The notes beneath the pieces are model-generated. The model did no database searches. It saw nothing but the letters and a program-made list of their open reading frames with translations, and had not been told where the DNA came from. Of a stretch of 64,000 nt of DNA, positions 40,456-49,740 are shown piece by piece. The DNA comes from Alloalcanivorax profundimaris (lineage in GTDB: Bacteria > Pseudomonadota > Gammaproteobacteria > Pseudomonadales > Alcanivoracaceae), in the NCBI RefSeq assembly GCF_015265435.1, contig NZ_JABJWH010000010.1, positions 62,001-126,000 on the forward strand. Direction: 5' to 3'. The translations under genes and the position numbers were made by a program. Position 1 is the stretch's first letter. Every line of letters begins with the position of its first letter.

Positions 40456-41550
40456 TTACGTCCCTGGAATACTGTCTATCACATTGTTGTTGTCATCGCC
40501 CGCATTGTAGAAGGGATTGCAGGCCGGTTCGAGCGGCGCCAGCAGCGGCTTGACCTGGCGGCTGTACACCCGGGTGCCGTCGGCGCCGCCGGCGGCGGCC
40601 CGCCGCACGCGGCTGACCAGACGGCTCAGATCACCGTTCACTTCCACGTCCACCATGATCTGGAAATACTCGCTGGCCACCCCGAGACGCTCGCTGAGCG
40701 CCTGGCGCTGTTCTTCCTCCAGACTGGCGAAGGGTTCCTCCTGCATCAAGGTGCCCACGTCGGCGATGGGCTCCTCCTGGCGCAGCCGCACCACCGCCTC
40801 GGCGGCTTCGCCGCCGGCGTAGGGGCCGAGCACCGCATCCAGTACCGGCTGGGGCGCGGTGTTCAGGTTCAGGGTGATGTCGGTGGGCAACGCCGTGAAC
40901 AGCCCCCACATGGCCGGGTCGGGAAACAGGTCGGCGACCTGGAAATCGCGCAGCGCGCGCAGCTCGCTTTCGTGGGCCACCGGCATGTTGGGAGTACGGC
41001 GCAGCCGGTACTCCGCGTCCTCGGCGCCTTCCACGGCATCGACGATGTTGTTGCTGTCGATCCAGTCCGCCATCTGGTTGGCCAGCAGGCTGGCCTTGGC
41101 CGAATCCGGCAGGGTCTGCTCCAGCAGCCGCTGGAGCATGTCCCGGGCCTGGTCGTCGCGCTGGAAACCGGTGCCCTGGGCCTCCACCAGCCAGTTCAGG
41201 TTGAAGCGGCCCTGCAGGTCCTGAACGCTGGCGCTGAGGATGGCGTCCTCGTAGGGCGTGGGGGTCAGCTCCACCGCCCATTGCTCCTCCACGCAGTCGT
41301 CCACCTGCTGGTTTTCCTGGCGGTCGCCCTCCAGGTCGTCGTTAAGGCCCTGCACCGCCACCACCTCGGCGGCCATGGCGTACTGATAGCGCTTGTCCCA
41401 CTGAAGCAGGTTCTCGGTGCGGGTGCGGAAGCGGTCCTGGCGGAACATCACCTCGGTGGTGATGGCCGCCAGGATGGCGAACAGCATCAGCACGATGATC
41501 AGGGCCATGCCCCGCTGCCGGGCCCGGCTCGCTCCCTTCAAGCCGCCCAT
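40456..41550 (-). CDS. gspK: Type II secretion minor pseudopilin GspK
   Basis: GspK (364 residues) caps the pseudopilus tip with GspI and GspJ. The prepilin signal is QRGMALIIVLMLFAI: the residue after Gly is Met, and the usual Glu at +5 is absent, as is normal for GspK. The large periplasmic domain contains LQGRFNLNWLV, DWIDSNN and NLNTAPQPVLDAVLG, all family landmarks. The ATG at 41550 overlaps the gspJ end by 13 bp; the longer frame to 41694 is unsupported. Confidence 0.93.
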   Translation of the reverse strand: MGGLKGASRARQRGMALIIVLMLFAILAAITTEVMFRQDRFRTRTENLLQWDKRYQYAMAAEVVAVQGLNDDLEGDRQENQQVDDCVEEQWAVELTPTPYEDAILSASVQDLQGRFNLNWLVEAQGTGFQRDDQARDMLQRLLEQTLPDSAKASLLANQMADWIDSNNIVDAVEGAEDAEYRLRRTPNMPVAHESELRALRDFQVADLFPDPAMWGLFTALPTDITLNLNTAPQPVLDAVLGPYAGGEAAEAVVRLRQEEPIADVGTLMQEEPFASLEEEQRQALSERLGVASEYFQIMVDVEVNGDLSRLVSRVRRAAAGGADGTRVYSRQVKPLLAPLEPACNPFYNAGDDNNNVIDSIPGT

Positions 41551-42176
41551 GGGTTCACCACCGTGCGGAAGAAGCGGTGCAGCCGCTCGCCGCTTTCCAG
41601 TTCGATTTCCACCTCCACGCTCTTGGGCAAACGCTGCTGCCACACCGGCGTGTTCATCAGCGCCGGCTCCGGCCAGAATTCCAGCCAGCCCCATTCGCCG
41701 TTCTGGGTGCGGTCGAGGTAGCGCACCTTGAAGCGCTCCACGTCCTTGAGCAGCACGTCCTCCTGGTATTCGGTGGCCACGTTGGTGTCCAGCACCGGCC
41801 AGTAGCGGCGGTACAGCGTGTGCCCCTCCAGGGCGTACACCACCCGCTGCATCTCGCTGCGGCGGCGCAAATGGAAGGGGTTGGACCAGCCCAGGCGGGT
41901 GAACTCCACGTAATCGTCCCGGCCGAAGATGGCCGGCTGGGGGTCGCCATAGGGGTCACGCACCGGCCGCGCGATCAGTTGCTCGAAGTCCAGGGTCAGG
42001 TAGGTCACCGCACGCTGGGCGTTTTCCAGCTCGGTGGCGCCCTCACTGAGCATGTCCCGGTTGGCCAGCGCCCGGTTGAGGAATTCCACCGCCAGGACGT
42101 ACATCATCGCGAAGATGGCGATGGTGACCAGCACCTCGAGCAGGGTGAAGCCCCGCGCCCGTCGCCGCATCATCAT
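41538..42176 (-). CDS. gspJ: Type II secretion minor pseudopilin GspJ
   Basis: This 212-residue minor pseudopilin has the class III signal RRARGFTLLEVLVTIAIFAMMYVL, cleaved by prepilin peptidase before the Phe, with Glu at +5. The globular part includes AQRAVTYLTLDFEQLIARPVRD, typical of GspJ. It overlaps gspI by 4 bp at its start and gspK by 13 bp at its end. Confidence 0.92.
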   Translation of the reverse strand: MMMRRRARGFTLLEVLVTIAIFAMMYVLAVEFLNRALANRDMLSEGATELENAQRAVTYLTLDFEQLIARPVRDPYGDPQPAIFGRDDYVEFTRLGWSNPFHLRRRSEMQRVVYALEGHTLYRRYWPVLDTNVATEYQEDVLLKDVERFKVRYLDRTQNGEWGWLEFWPEPALMNTPVWQQRLPKSVEVEIELESGERLHRFFRTVVNPWAA

Positions 42177-42643
42177 CCCCCCGTCAGATCCTGGCTGCCG
42201 CCGCCGTCGGCGCCGCCGCCACCGCCGGGTTGCTGGAACTGGTTATTGTCGTCGGCGGGCCTGCCGATCAGGCTGGCCAGGGTGTACATGGGATCCCGTT
42301 CCTGGTCGTCGATGATCTCGCCCACCTCGATGTCCACTCGGCGGGTATCCGGGTAGGGACCGGCGCTCACGGTACTGCGCACCCACCATTCCCGGTCGCC
42401 CCGGGTCACGGTGGTGTCATTGGTGCCGGTTTCCGGCCATTGCTGGTACACCTGCATCTCCACCAGCTTGTCGGCGGCCACCATGTAGGCCCGGCGGGTG
42501 TCGTCGATGCTGCGGTAGGCCACCGCGCTGGCGCCCAGAGTCTGGCTGAGGGTGACCATGGCCAGGGCCAGGATGGCCACGGCCAGCACCACCTCCACCA
42601 GGGTGAAGCCGCCCTGGCGCCGGCGTCCCGCGAACCGGGTCAT
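42173..42643 (-). CDS. gspI: Type II secretion minor pseudopilin GspI
   Basis: The 156-residue protein starts the pseudopilus tip complex with GspJ and GspK. The prepilin signal is RRQGGFTLVEVVLAVAILALAMVTL with Glu +5. It ends with a Gln/Gly-rich tail (NNQFQQPGGGGGADGGGS) longer than usual for GspI and likely disordered. It overlaps gspH and gspJ by 4 bp each. Confidence 0.9.
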   Translation of the reverse strand: MTRFAGRRRQGGFTLVEVVLAVAILALAMVTLSQTLGASAVAYRSIDDTRRAYMVAADKLVEMQVYQQWPETGTNDTTVTRGDREWWVRSTVSAGPYPDTRRVDIEVGEIIDDQERDPMYTLASLIGRPADDNNQFQQPGGGGGADGGGSQDLTGG

Positions 42644-43392
42644 CGGTCGTCTCCCAGAAAGTCGTCGTCGATCAGTTGATCGTCGTCGTCGGGCTTGTCG
42701 TCCGGGGCGGTGAGCGCCTCTTCCGCTTCCTCGTTGTCCGGATCGCGCACCTTGCCCAGGGCGCTGAGCCGGCGGCGGGTTTCCAGGTCGATGTCGTCGC
42801 TGGAACGCAGGGTGAAGGTGATCGGAGTGGTCTCGCCGCTGGGGAAGAAGAACACCTGGGGCAGGATCTCGTCCTGCTCGTCGTCGTCCTCCCCGGCGCG
42901 TTCCTCGGCGCGGGCGCGCTCCTCGTCGAGCAGACCGCCCTGCCCCTGTTCCTCGCCGCCGCCGAACGGGTTGTCGGACACCAGGCGTTCGGCTACCTGG
43001 TCCAGGCCCATGCGTTCTTCCTCGTCACTGGGCAGATCATCCAGCTGCCAGGTGAGTTCCAGACCGGCGGGCAGGCGGCGCGCCTGCAGCCCATTGCCCT
43101 GGGCGGACACGAACTGGCGCTCGCCCACGTCGTAGACCAGCGGCGTCCAGCCCCGCTCGGTGAGGCGCAGGGCCATCAACCTGCCACCGAACAGGCTCTG
43201 CTCGTTGAGCAGGGTCAGGGTGTCGGACAGCTTGGCCACCTCGCCATCCAGCTGGCGCTCGTCGTCCATCCACACCGGGACCACCAGCACCGCCAGGGAG
43301 AGCATGGCGATCAGGCCGACCACCACCAGGATTTCCAGCAGGGTGAAGCCCCCTTGCCGGAGGCCCCCCGGGACGCCGCGCCGTACCCCCAT
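42640..43392 (-). CDS. gspH: Type II secretion minor pseudopilin GspH, with acidic insertions
   Basis: The N-terminus LRQGGFTLLEILVVVGLIAML is a standard prepilin signal with Glu +5, and ERGWTPLVYDV fits GspH. At 250 residues it is much longer than the usual ~170. The extra length is acidic: a segment near residues 140-170 rich in Glu/Asp/Arg, and a C-terminal tail of about 40 residues with runs of Asp and Glu. Both could bind calcium or interact electrostatically with substrates or GspD. It precedes gspI with a 4-bp overlap. Confidence 0.88.
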   Translation of the reverse strand: MGVRRGVPGGLRQGGFTLLEILVVVGLIAMLSLAVLVVPVWMDDERQLDGEVAKLSDTLTLLNEQSLFGGRLMALRLTERGWTPLVYDVGERQFVSAQGNGLQARRLPAGLELTWQLDDLPSDEEERMGLDQVAERLVSDNPFGGGEEQGQGGLLDEERARAEERAGEDDDEQDEILPQVFFFPSGETTPITFTLRSSDDIDLETRRRLSALGKVRDPDNEEAEEALTAPDDKPDDDDQLIDDDFLGDDR

Positions 43393-43400
43393 GACCGGGA

Positions 43401-43832
43401 TCAGCCGTCGCTGTCGCGCCAGCTGATGTCGGCGTCGGTGCCGTCACCGCCCTCGGCGCCGTCCGCGCCCAGGGAATACAGGTCGAAGGGGCCGTCCACG
43501 CCGGGGCTGATGTAGACGTAGTCATTGCCCCAGGGGTCCTCCGGCAGGCTCGGCAGGTAGCCGCCTTCCGGCCATTTCTTGGCGGACGCCTGGCGCTCCA
43601 CCAGGGCGTTGAGACCCTCCTCGGTGCTCGGGTAGGTACCGTTGTTGAACTTGTACATGTCGAGCTGCTGCACGATGCGCGACATGTTGGTCTTGGCGAT
43701 GTCGACCTTGGCCTGTTCCCCTTGGCCGATCACGTTGGGCACGATCATGGCCGCCAGCAGGCCGATGATGGCCACCACCACCATGATTTCCAGCAGGGTG
43801 AAACCGCCCTGCGCGCGTTGCATCGTTTTCAT
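43401..43832 (-). CDS. gspG: Type II secretion major pseudopilin GspG
   Basis: GspG (143 residues) polymerises into the piston-like pseudopilus. It has the signal AQGGFTLLEIMVVVAIIGLLAAMIVPNV with Glu +5. The body contains NNGTYPSTEEGLNALV and LPEDPWGNDYVYISPG, and the acidic C-terminus supplies the conserved calcium site. It lies between gspF and gspH, 62 bp after gspF; that gap holds a GC-rich hairpin. Confidence 0.96.
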   Translation of the reverse strand: MKTMQRAQGGFTLLEIMVVVAIIGLLAAMIVPNVIGQGEQAKVDIAKTNMSRIVQQLDMYKFNNGTYPSTEEGLNALVERQASAKKWPEGGYLPSLPEDPWGNDYVYISPGVDGPFDLYSLGADGAEGGDGTDADISWRDSDG

Positions 43833-43868
43833 GAGTCACCTTTTGGTATTGTCTGGAATTACATCCCT

Positions 43869-43894
43869 GTCGGGTGGGCCCGCGCGGGCCCGAC
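43869..43894. repeat. GC-rich hairpin between gspF and gspG
   Basis: A perfect 16-bp palindrome GGGCCCGCGCGGGCCC (43876-43891) lies within outer GTCGGG / CCCGAC. There is no T-run. It immediately follows the gspF stop and precedes gspG, the most abundantly needed pseudopilin, so it could be an mRNA-processing or stability element. Confidence 0.65.
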
Positions 43895-45118
43895 CTACCC
43901 CGCCATGAAATTGTTCATCTGCATGATGGGCAGCATCACCGCCAGCACGATCAGAATCACGAACCCGGCCATGACCAGCAACATCAGGGGCCCCAACAGT
44001 CCCACCATGGTTTGGACCGTGCTGGTCAGTTCCCGTTCCTGATAGTCCGCCGCGCGGGTGAGCATGTTGTCCAGCTCGCCGCTGGCCTCGCCGCTGGCGA
44101 TCATCTGCACCAGCATGGGCGGGAAGTAGCCGCTTTGCTCCAGGGCCCGGCTCAGGCTGCCGCCCTCGCGCACCCGGGCGGCGGCGGTGACCACCGCTTC
44201 GCGGATCGCCAGGTTGCCGACCACCTGGGCGGCGATGAACAGGGCGTCCACCAGGGGCACGCCGGAACGGCCCAGAATGCCCAGGGTACTGGCCAGGCGG
44301 GCGCTGTCCGAGGCGCGCATCATGGTGCCGATCAGCGGCAGGCCGGCCAGGCGGCGGTGCACGCGCATGCGGAACGCCGGTTCGCGCATGGCCCGGGAGA
44401 AGGCGATGGCGCCACCGATCACCACCAGGGCCAGCAACCAGCCCCAGGCGCGCACGAAATCGCTGAGCGCGATCACCGCCACGGTGATGAACGGCAGGGC
44501 CTGATCCCGGTTGGCGAACACCGCCACCATCTTGGGCACCACGAAGGCCATCAGGAAGCCGATCACCAGGGCCGAGAATATCATGATGAAGGCGGGGTAA
44601 ATCATCGCCTGGCTCACCGAGCGGCCGGTGTCGTCCCGGGTTTCCAGGTAGTCGGCGAGCTGCTCGAGCACCTGCTCCAGGTGGCCGCTCTGCTCCCCGG
44701 CGGCCACGGTGGCGCGGTACATTTCCGGGAAGGCGCGCGGGTACTCGGCCAGGGCGTGGGCCAGGCTGTAGCCCTCCAGGACCTTGCCGCGCACCGCCAG
44801 GATGATCTTTTCCACCCGCACCTGGCCGGCCTGCTTGGCCACCGCCGAGAGCGCCTGCTCCACCGGCAGGCCGGATTTCAGCAGGGTCGCCAGCTGGCGG
44901 GTGATCAGGGCCTGCTCGCCGCCCTTGAGCTTGCCGGTGGCGGACAGGCGCGCGGACAGCCCGCCGCCGGCCTGGCGGTCCTTGGCCTCGGACACTTCCA
45001 GCGGCACCCAGCCCTTGTCGCGCAGCTGCTGGCGGATCTGCCGGGCGCTGTCCGCTTCCAGGGTGCCGCGCTTGACCTTGCCCCGGTGATCCAGGGAGCG
45101 ATATTCGAACGCGGGCAT
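43895..45118 (-). CDS. gspF: Type II secretion inner-membrane platform protein GspF
   Basis: This 407-residue polytopic protein forms the centre of the assembly platform. The N-terminus FEYRSLDHRGKVKRGTLEADS and the duplicated domains LITRQLATLLKSGLPVEQAL and ARLASTLGILGRSGVPLVDAL are diagnostic. Three transmembrane segments are visible, the last near the C-terminus (LMLLVMAGFVILIVLAVMLPI). Its ATG shares one base with the gspE stop. Confidence 0.96.
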   Translation of the reverse strand: MPAFEYRSLDHRGKVKRGTLEADSARQIRQQLRDKGWVPLEVSEAKDRQAGGGLSARLSATGKLKGGEQALITRQLATLLKSGLPVEQALSAVAKQAGQVRVEKIILAVRGKVLEGYSLAHALAEYPRAFPEMYRATVAAGEQSGHLEQVLEQLADYLETRDDTGRSVSQAMIYPAFIMIFSALVIGFLMAFVVPKMVAVFANRDQALPFITVAVIALSDFVRAWGWLLALVVIGGAIAFSRAMREPAFRMRVHRRLAGLPLIGTMMRASDSARLASTLGILGRSGVPLVDALFIAAQVVGNLAIREAVVTAAARVREGGSLSRALEQSGYFPPMLVQMIASGEASGELDNMLTRAADYQERELTSTVQTMVGLLGPLMLLVMAGFVILIVLAVMLPIMQMNNFMAG

Positions 45119-46629
45119 CAGTCTTCCTTCGTGACGCGCAGCACTTCTTCGATGCTGGTGTCGCCGGCCAGCACCTTGCGCCAGCCGTCCTCGCGGATGC
45201 TCGGCGTCAGGGTGCGGGCGTGCCGGGTAAGCCGCAGTTCGCCGGCGCGTTCATGGATCAGCTCGCGCATGGCGTCGTCGATCACCACCAGCTCATAGAT
45301 GCCGGTCCGGCCCCGGTAGCCCTGATGATTGCAGTGTTCGCAGCCGGTGGGATGGTAGAGGGTAGCCTCCTGGTCCGGCGCCAGGCCAAGCATGCGGCGC
45401 TCGCTGTCGCTGGGCTGGTAGGGCTGCTTGCAGTCGTCGCAGAGCACCCGCACCAGGCGCTGGGCCAGGGCCCCGAGCAGGGAGCTGGACAGCAGGAACG
45501 GCTCGATGCCCATGTCCTGGAGCCGGGTCACGGCGCCCACGGCGGTGTTGGTGTGCAGGGTGGACAGCACCAGGTGACCGGTGAGCGACGCCTGCACGGC
45601 GATCTCGGCGGTTTCCAGGTCGCGGATCTCGCCCACCATCACCACGTCCGGGTCCTGGCGCAGGATCGCCCGCAGGCCACGGGCGAAGGTCATGTCCACC
45701 TTGGTGTTGACCTGGGTCTGGCCGATGCCCTCGAGCTGGTATTCGATCGGGTCCTCGACGGTGAGGATGTTGCGCGAGGCGTCGTTCAGTTCGGTGAGCG
45801 AGGCGTACAGGGTGGTGGTTTTACCGGACCCGGTGGGGCCGGTGACCAGAATGATGCCATGGGGCTTGTGGATCAGCTCGCGCATGTGCGCGTCGCACAC
45901 CTCGCCCATGCCCAGGTGCGCCACCTGCAGGCGCCCGGCCTGCTTGTCGAGCAGACGCAGCACCACCCGCTCGCCGTTGCTGGACGGCATGGTGGACACC
46001 CGCACGTCCACGTCCCGGCCGCCCAGGCGCAGGGAGATGCGGCCGTCCTGGGGAATCCGTTTCTCGGCGATGTCGAGGCGCGCCATTACCTTGATGCGCG
46101 ACACCAGCAGCGGCGCCAGCTCCCGCTTCGGGGTGAGCACCTCGCGCAGCACGCCGTCCACGCGCATGCGCACCACCAGGCGTTTCTCGAAGGTCTCGAT
46201 GTGGATATCGGAGGCGTTCTCGCGGATCGCCTCCTGGAACAGGGCGTTAATGAGCCGGATGATGGGCGCGTCGTCTTCCTGCTCCAGCAGGTCGGAGGTC
46301 TCCGGCAGGGAATCCGCCAGACTCGCCAGATCCAGCCCTTCCAGGTTGTCGGCGGCTTCGGCGGCGGCGCCGCGCTGCTGCTCGTAGGTCAGCGCCATGG
46401 CGGAGCTGAAGGCGCCCTCGTCCAGCTTGACGATGGGCGGCAGCCCGCCCAGCCAGCGCTGCACCTCGGCCAGCGCCTGCAGCGACACGTCCTGGCGGCA
46501 GCACAGTTCCCGGCGGCCGTCCTTTTCCCGCAACAACACCCCGAAACGGCGCGCGAAACCGTAGGGCAGCAACTGGGGCCCGCCGGCGTCTTCCATGTCC
46601 TCGGATTGCTCGACCACTGCTTCGCTCAT
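45118..46629 (-). CDS. gspE: Type II secretion ATPase GspE
   Basis: This cytoplasmic hexameric ATPase (503 residues) powers pseudopilus extension. The Walker A motif is [12 protein letters not shown], the Asp box is around [19 protein letters not shown], and the Walker B region is [12 protein letters not shown]. The tetracysteine zinc site is CDDCKQPY and CEHCNHQGY. The frame reaches a TTG at 46638, but the ATG at 46629 lies 5 bp after the preceding REC-PAS-PilZ stop, with AAAGG upstream, and is preferred. It is the first gsp gene; gspC and gspD, usually just upstream, are replaced here by signalling genes. Confidence 0.95.
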   Translation of the reverse strand: MSEAVVEQSEDMEDAGGPQLLPYGFARRFGVLLREKDGRRELCCRQDVSLQALAEVQRWLGGLPPIVKLDEGAFSSAMALTYEQQRGAAAEAADNLEGLDLASLADSLPETSDLLEQEDDAPIIRLINALFQEAIRENASDIHIETFEKRLVVRMRVDGVLREVLTPKRELAPLLVSRIKVMARLDIAEKRIPQDGRISLRLGGRDVDVRVSTMPSSNGERVVLRLLDKQAGRLQVAHLGMGEVCDAHMRELIHKPHGIILVTGPTGSGKTTTLYASLTELNDASRNILTVEDPIEYQLEGIGQTQVNTKVDMTFARGLRAILRQDPDVVMVGEIRDLETAEIAVQASLTGHLVLSTLHTNTAVGAVTRLQDMGIEPFLLSSSLLGALAQRLVRVLCDDCKQPYQPSDSERRMLGLAPDQEATLYHPTGCEHCNHQGYRGRTGIYELVVIDDAMRELIHERAGELRLTRHARTLTPSIREDGWRKVLAGDTSIEEVLRVTKED

Positions 46630-46634
46630 AACCC

Positions 46635-47768
46635 TCAATACCTTTCCATCAGGATTTCAACGATCTCGCCGTTACCGTCGGAGAGATCCAGGAACTGGAA
46701 GCCGGCGTGGTATTCGCCCGGTTCGTCCAGCGCCTCGCTCCACACCACCCTGGCGTTGAAGCTCATTGTATTCATTCCGCCGATCTGGTCGGGCAGCACC
46801 ATGCCCAGCTCAAGATGCTCGCCGGGGGCCATGTCCCGGCGCAGCAGCAGCTTGAAGCCGCCGGCGCTGAGATTGATCAGCCTGCCCACATTACCACCGG
46901 TGCCGCGATCGAACACCACCAGTTCATGGAACATCCGCTTGCGCGGCCAGCGGCGCCGTTCCCGGCGCTCGCCGTCACCGCCCTCCTCGTCCCGGCGGCG
47001 CAGCATGAACACCACGCCGGTGAAGACGCCGCCCTCGCGGACCACCGGGTTGGCGTGGACGCGTAACGCTAACGGCTCTTCATGACCGTATGGATACAGG
47101 TCCAGATCGTCCTCCCAGTGGTGGCCCTCGGCGCACGGCGCCAGCACCGGACAGTCCCGCCAGTCCGGGGCCTCGCCATCGGCGCCGCCGAACAGCAGCG
47201 CGGTCACCGGCCGGTTGAGCAACGCCTCCCGGTCCACGTTGAGCAGCGCCGCCGCGGATTCGTTGCAGAAGCTCACCCGCCCCTCGGCGTCCGCGCCCAC
47301 CACCGCCTCGCCGAGCGCGTGCAGCAGGCGCTCGTTCTCGTCCTTGAGCCGCTTCATCTGCACCACGGCCTGCTGGAGCTTCCGACGTTGCCGGTCCAGT
47401 TCCAGGAATACATTGACCTTGGCGTCAAGGATCTGTTCATCCACGGGCTTGAACAGATAATCCACCGCCCCGGTCTCGTAGCCCTTGAAGACGTATCTCT
47501 GCTCCTTGGAGATGGCGGTGACGAAGATGATCGGGATGTGGCGGGTCTTGCGGTTGCGGCGCATCAGCTGCGCCACCTCGAAGCCGTCCATTTCCGGCAT
47601 CTGAACGTCGAGCAACACCAGGGCGAAATCGTGCTTCAGGGCGAGCGCCAGGGCCTCGTTGCCGGACTGGGCCATGACCAGATTGCGGCCCTCCCCCTCC
47701 AGCAGCGCCTCCATGGCGACCAGGTTCTCCCGGTGATCATCGACGACCAGGATGTTCTGTTTTTTCAT
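46635..47768 (-). CDS. Response regulator with REC, PAS and PilZ domains
   Basis: This 377-residue protein has an N-terminal receiver (residues 1-~125; phosphoacceptor Asp in [13 protein letters not shown], Thr in FVTAIS, Lys in LFKPVD). A coiled linker, a PAS-like sensor (~150-260, including [17 protein letters not shown]) and a C-terminal PilZ domain follow. The c-di-GMP motif is RRRWPRKR then NLSAGGF. It probably joins phosphorelay input to c-di-GMP. The ATG at 47768 overlaps the preceding CheB gene by 32 bp. It ends 5 bp before gspE, so it may couple second-messenger state to secretion; this is inference. Confidence 0.88.
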   Translation of the reverse strand: MKKQNILVVDDHRENLVAMEALLEGEGRNLVMAQSGNEALALALKHDFALVLLDVQMPEMDGFEVAQLMRRNRKTRHIPIIFVTAISKEQRYVFKGYETGAVDYLFKPVDEQILDAKVNVFLELDRQRRKLQQAVVQMKRLKDENERLLHALGEAVVGADAEGRVSFCNESAAALLNVDREALLNRPVTALLFGGADGEAPDWRDCPVLAPCAEGHHWEDDLDLYPYGHEEPLALRVHANPVVREGGVFTGVVFMLRRRDEEGGDGERRERRRWPRKRMFHELVVFDRGTGGNVGRLINLSAGGFKLLLRRDMAPGEHLELGMVLPDQIGGMNTMSFNARVVWSEALDEPGEYHAGFQFLDLSDGNGEIVEILMERY

Positions 47769-48345
47769 TGCGCGACCCAACCAAGCTTTCCGCGAGATAC
47801 GGCCCGATGCGCTCCAGGTCCAGGATGGTTTCCACCGCCCCCTTGGCGATGGCCGCCTCCGGCATGGCCGGGGCTTCGCTGCTCTGCGGCGACTGGGCCA
47901 GGGTCGGTCCGCCGCGACGGCGGATGTAGTCCAGACCCTCGGAGCCGTCTTCGTTGGCGCCGGTGAGGATCACGCCCAGAACCTGCCTGCCGTAGACATG
48001 CCCCGCCGAGAAGAACAGTTCATCAATGGACGGCCGGGAAAAATGCACGGGCCGATAAATGGTCAACGCGATGGTGTGGTCCGCGTCGACCAGCATGTGA
48101 TACCCCGGTGGCGCCACATAGACGTGCCCCGGACGTATCCTTTCCTTATCTTCCGGCGCCACCACGGGCAGCCGGGTATATTTCTGCAGCAGCCAGGCCA
48201 GGCGGTTGTCGGAGCTGGCGTTCTGGTGCTGGACCAACATGATGGCCGCGGGAAAGCGCTCCGGCAAGCTGGAAAGAATGCTCGAATAGGCATTCAGTCC
48301 TCCCCAGGACGCTCCCATGACCACCGCTTGGATCGCTTCCCTCAT
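47737..48345 (-). CDS. Stand-alone CheB-type methylesterase domain protein
   Basis: This 202-residue protein is only the CheB catalytic domain, without a receiver. The catalytic Ser is in GASWGG (Ser13), the His in VQHQN (His40), and the Asp in TGANEDGSEG, where classical CheB has TGMGxDG. FSRPSIDELFFSAGHVYG is a further landmark. Classical CheB demethylates glutamates on chemoreceptors. No methyl-accepting receptor is encoded nearby, so the target may be the hybrid kinase or another sensor. It pairs with the CheR-type gene 0.5 kb upstream. Confidence 0.88.
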   Translation of the reverse strand: MREAIQAVVMGASWGGLNAYSSILSSLPERFPAAIMLVQHQNASSDNRLAWLLQKYTRLPVVAPEDKERIRPGHVYVAPPGYHMLVDADHTIALTIYRPVHFSRPSIDELFFSAGHVYGRQVLGVILTGANEDGSEGLDYIRRRGGPTLAQSPQSSEAPAMPEAAIAKGAVETILDLERIGPYLAESLVGSRNEKTEHPGRR

Positions 48346-48373
48346 GGCTCGGCGCCGCGCCGGCGGCGCGGAC

Positions 48374-48844
48374 CTACTGGTCGCCGCCGCGGTTACGTTT
48401 CTCCGCCTCGTAGGCGGCCCGGTGCGCCTGGGCCTCCTTGAGCTTGGCCTGCAGCTCGCGGCGCTGGTGGTCCAGTTGCAGGAAGAAGTTCACCTTGCTT
48501 TTCAGGATCAGCGGATCCAGCGGCTTGAACAGGTAATCCACGGCGCCGGCCTGGTAGCCCCGGAACACGTATTTCTTTTCCTTGCTGATGGCGGTGACGA
48601 AGATGATCGGGATGGTCTGGGTATCCTTGCGCTGGCGCATCAACTCCGCCACTTCGAAGCCGTCCATGCCGGGCATCTGCACATCCAGCAGGACCAGGGA
48701 GATGTCTTCCTTGAGCAGAATGCGCAACGCCTCCTGGCCGGACTCGGCTTTCAGCAGGGTGCGCCCTTCCTCTTCCAGAATGGCTTCCAGGGAGACCAGG
48801 TTGGCGGGTTGGTCGTCGACCAACAGCAGTTTCTGCTCGATCAT
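48374..48844 (-). CDS. Single-domain response regulator with coiled-coil tail
   Basis: This 156-residue protein has one receiver (Asp in [13 protein letters not shown], Lys in LFKPLD) and a short charged helical tail ([25 protein letters not shown]). There is no output domain. Over the receiver it is strikingly similar to the REC domain of the downstream REC-PAS-PilZ protein ([19 protein letters not shown] in both), indicating tandem duplication. It lies 14 bp after the CheR-type gene. Confidence 0.88.
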   Translation of the reverse strand: MIEQKLLLVDDQPANLVSLEAILEEEGRTLLKAESGQEALRILLKEDISLVLLDVQMPGMDGFEVAELMRQRKDTQTIPIIFVTAISKEKKYVFRGYQAGAVDYLFKPLDPLILKSKVNFFLQLDHQRRELQAKLKEAQAHRAAYEAEKRNRGGDQ

Positions 48845-48858
48845 GCGTTTTCTCGAAT

Positions 48859-49740
48859 TCAGGCGTTATGACGCGGTTGTCGCTTGCGGAAAATCCGCAT
48901 CGGTTTGTTGACCACCTCGAAGGCGTCCTCGTCGCCGCTGAACCGCAGGCTCTCCTTGGTGCCGAGACACAGGTAGCCGCCCAGATCCAGGCTGTCGTCG
49001 AACAGCCGGAACACCCGTTGTTGCAGGGAGCGGTCGAAATAAATCAGAACGTTGCGGCAGAGTATCACATGCATTTCGCCGAACACCTGATCGGTGGCCA
49101 GGTCGTGGTCGGCGAACACGATATTGCGTTTCAGGCGCTGCTCCATGATCACGCTGTCATAGCGGGCGGTGGCGTAATCGCTGAGCGAATGGCGCCCGCC
49201 CGCGCGCCGGTAGTTGTCGGCGTACTGCTTGAAGGCGTGGATCGGGTAGATGCCCTTCTTGGCCGCCGCCAGCACGTTCTTGTCGATGTCGGTGGCGTAC
49301 AGCATGGCGCGCTCGTAGAGACCTTCCTCCTCGAGCAGGATGGCCATGGAATAGATTTCCTCGCCGGTGGCGCAACCGGCGTGCCAGATCTTGATGAACG
49401 GAAAGGTCTTGAGCACCGGCACCACTTCCTCGCGGAACGCCCGGTAGAACTCCGGGTCCCGGTACATCTCGGTGACATTGACGGTGAGGTCGTTGAGCAG
49501 GGTGACGAAGAACTGGCGGTCGCGCAGCACCCGGTCGGTCATCTGCAGCACCGTGGAAAAGCCGGACATGGTGAGCCGGTGCATGATGCGCCGGCGCATG
49601 GAGGCCTGGCTGTAGGAGCGGAAATCGTAGCCGTACAGCTGGTAGATGGCCTCCAGCAGCAGGCGGATCTCGATGTCCTCCAGGTGCACCTGGTCGTCGC
49701 TGATGGCCTGTTCCGTTTCCACGGGCGGCTCTCCGTTCAT
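48859..49740 (-). CDS. CheR-type protein-glutamate methyltransferase
   Basis: This 293-residue enzyme uses SAM to methylate glutamates. The N-terminal helical domain (YDFRSYSQASMRRRIMHRL) and the catalytic domain (WHAGCATGEEIYSMAILLEE, then YATDIDKNVLAAAKKGIYP, VILCRNVLIYFD) are complete. It overlaps the hybrid-kinase stop by 4 bp (ATGA). With the CheB-type protein it forms a methylation/demethylation pair lacking an obvious chemoreceptor in the window. Confidence 0.92.
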   Translation of the reverse strand: MNGEPPVETEQAISDDQVHLEDIEIRLLLEAIYQLYGYDFRSYSQASMRRRIMHRLTMSGFSTVLQMTDRVLRDRQFFVTLLNDLTVNVTEMYRDPEFYRAFREEVVPVLKTFPFIKIWHAGCATGEEIYSMAILLEEEGLYERAMLYATDIDKNVLAAAKKGIYPIHAFKQYADNYRRAGGRHSLSDYATARYDSVIMEQRLKRNIVFADHDLATDQVFGEMHVILCRNVLIYFDRSLQQRVFRLFDDSLDLGGYLCLGTKESLRFSGDEDAFEVVNKPMRIFRKRQPRHNA

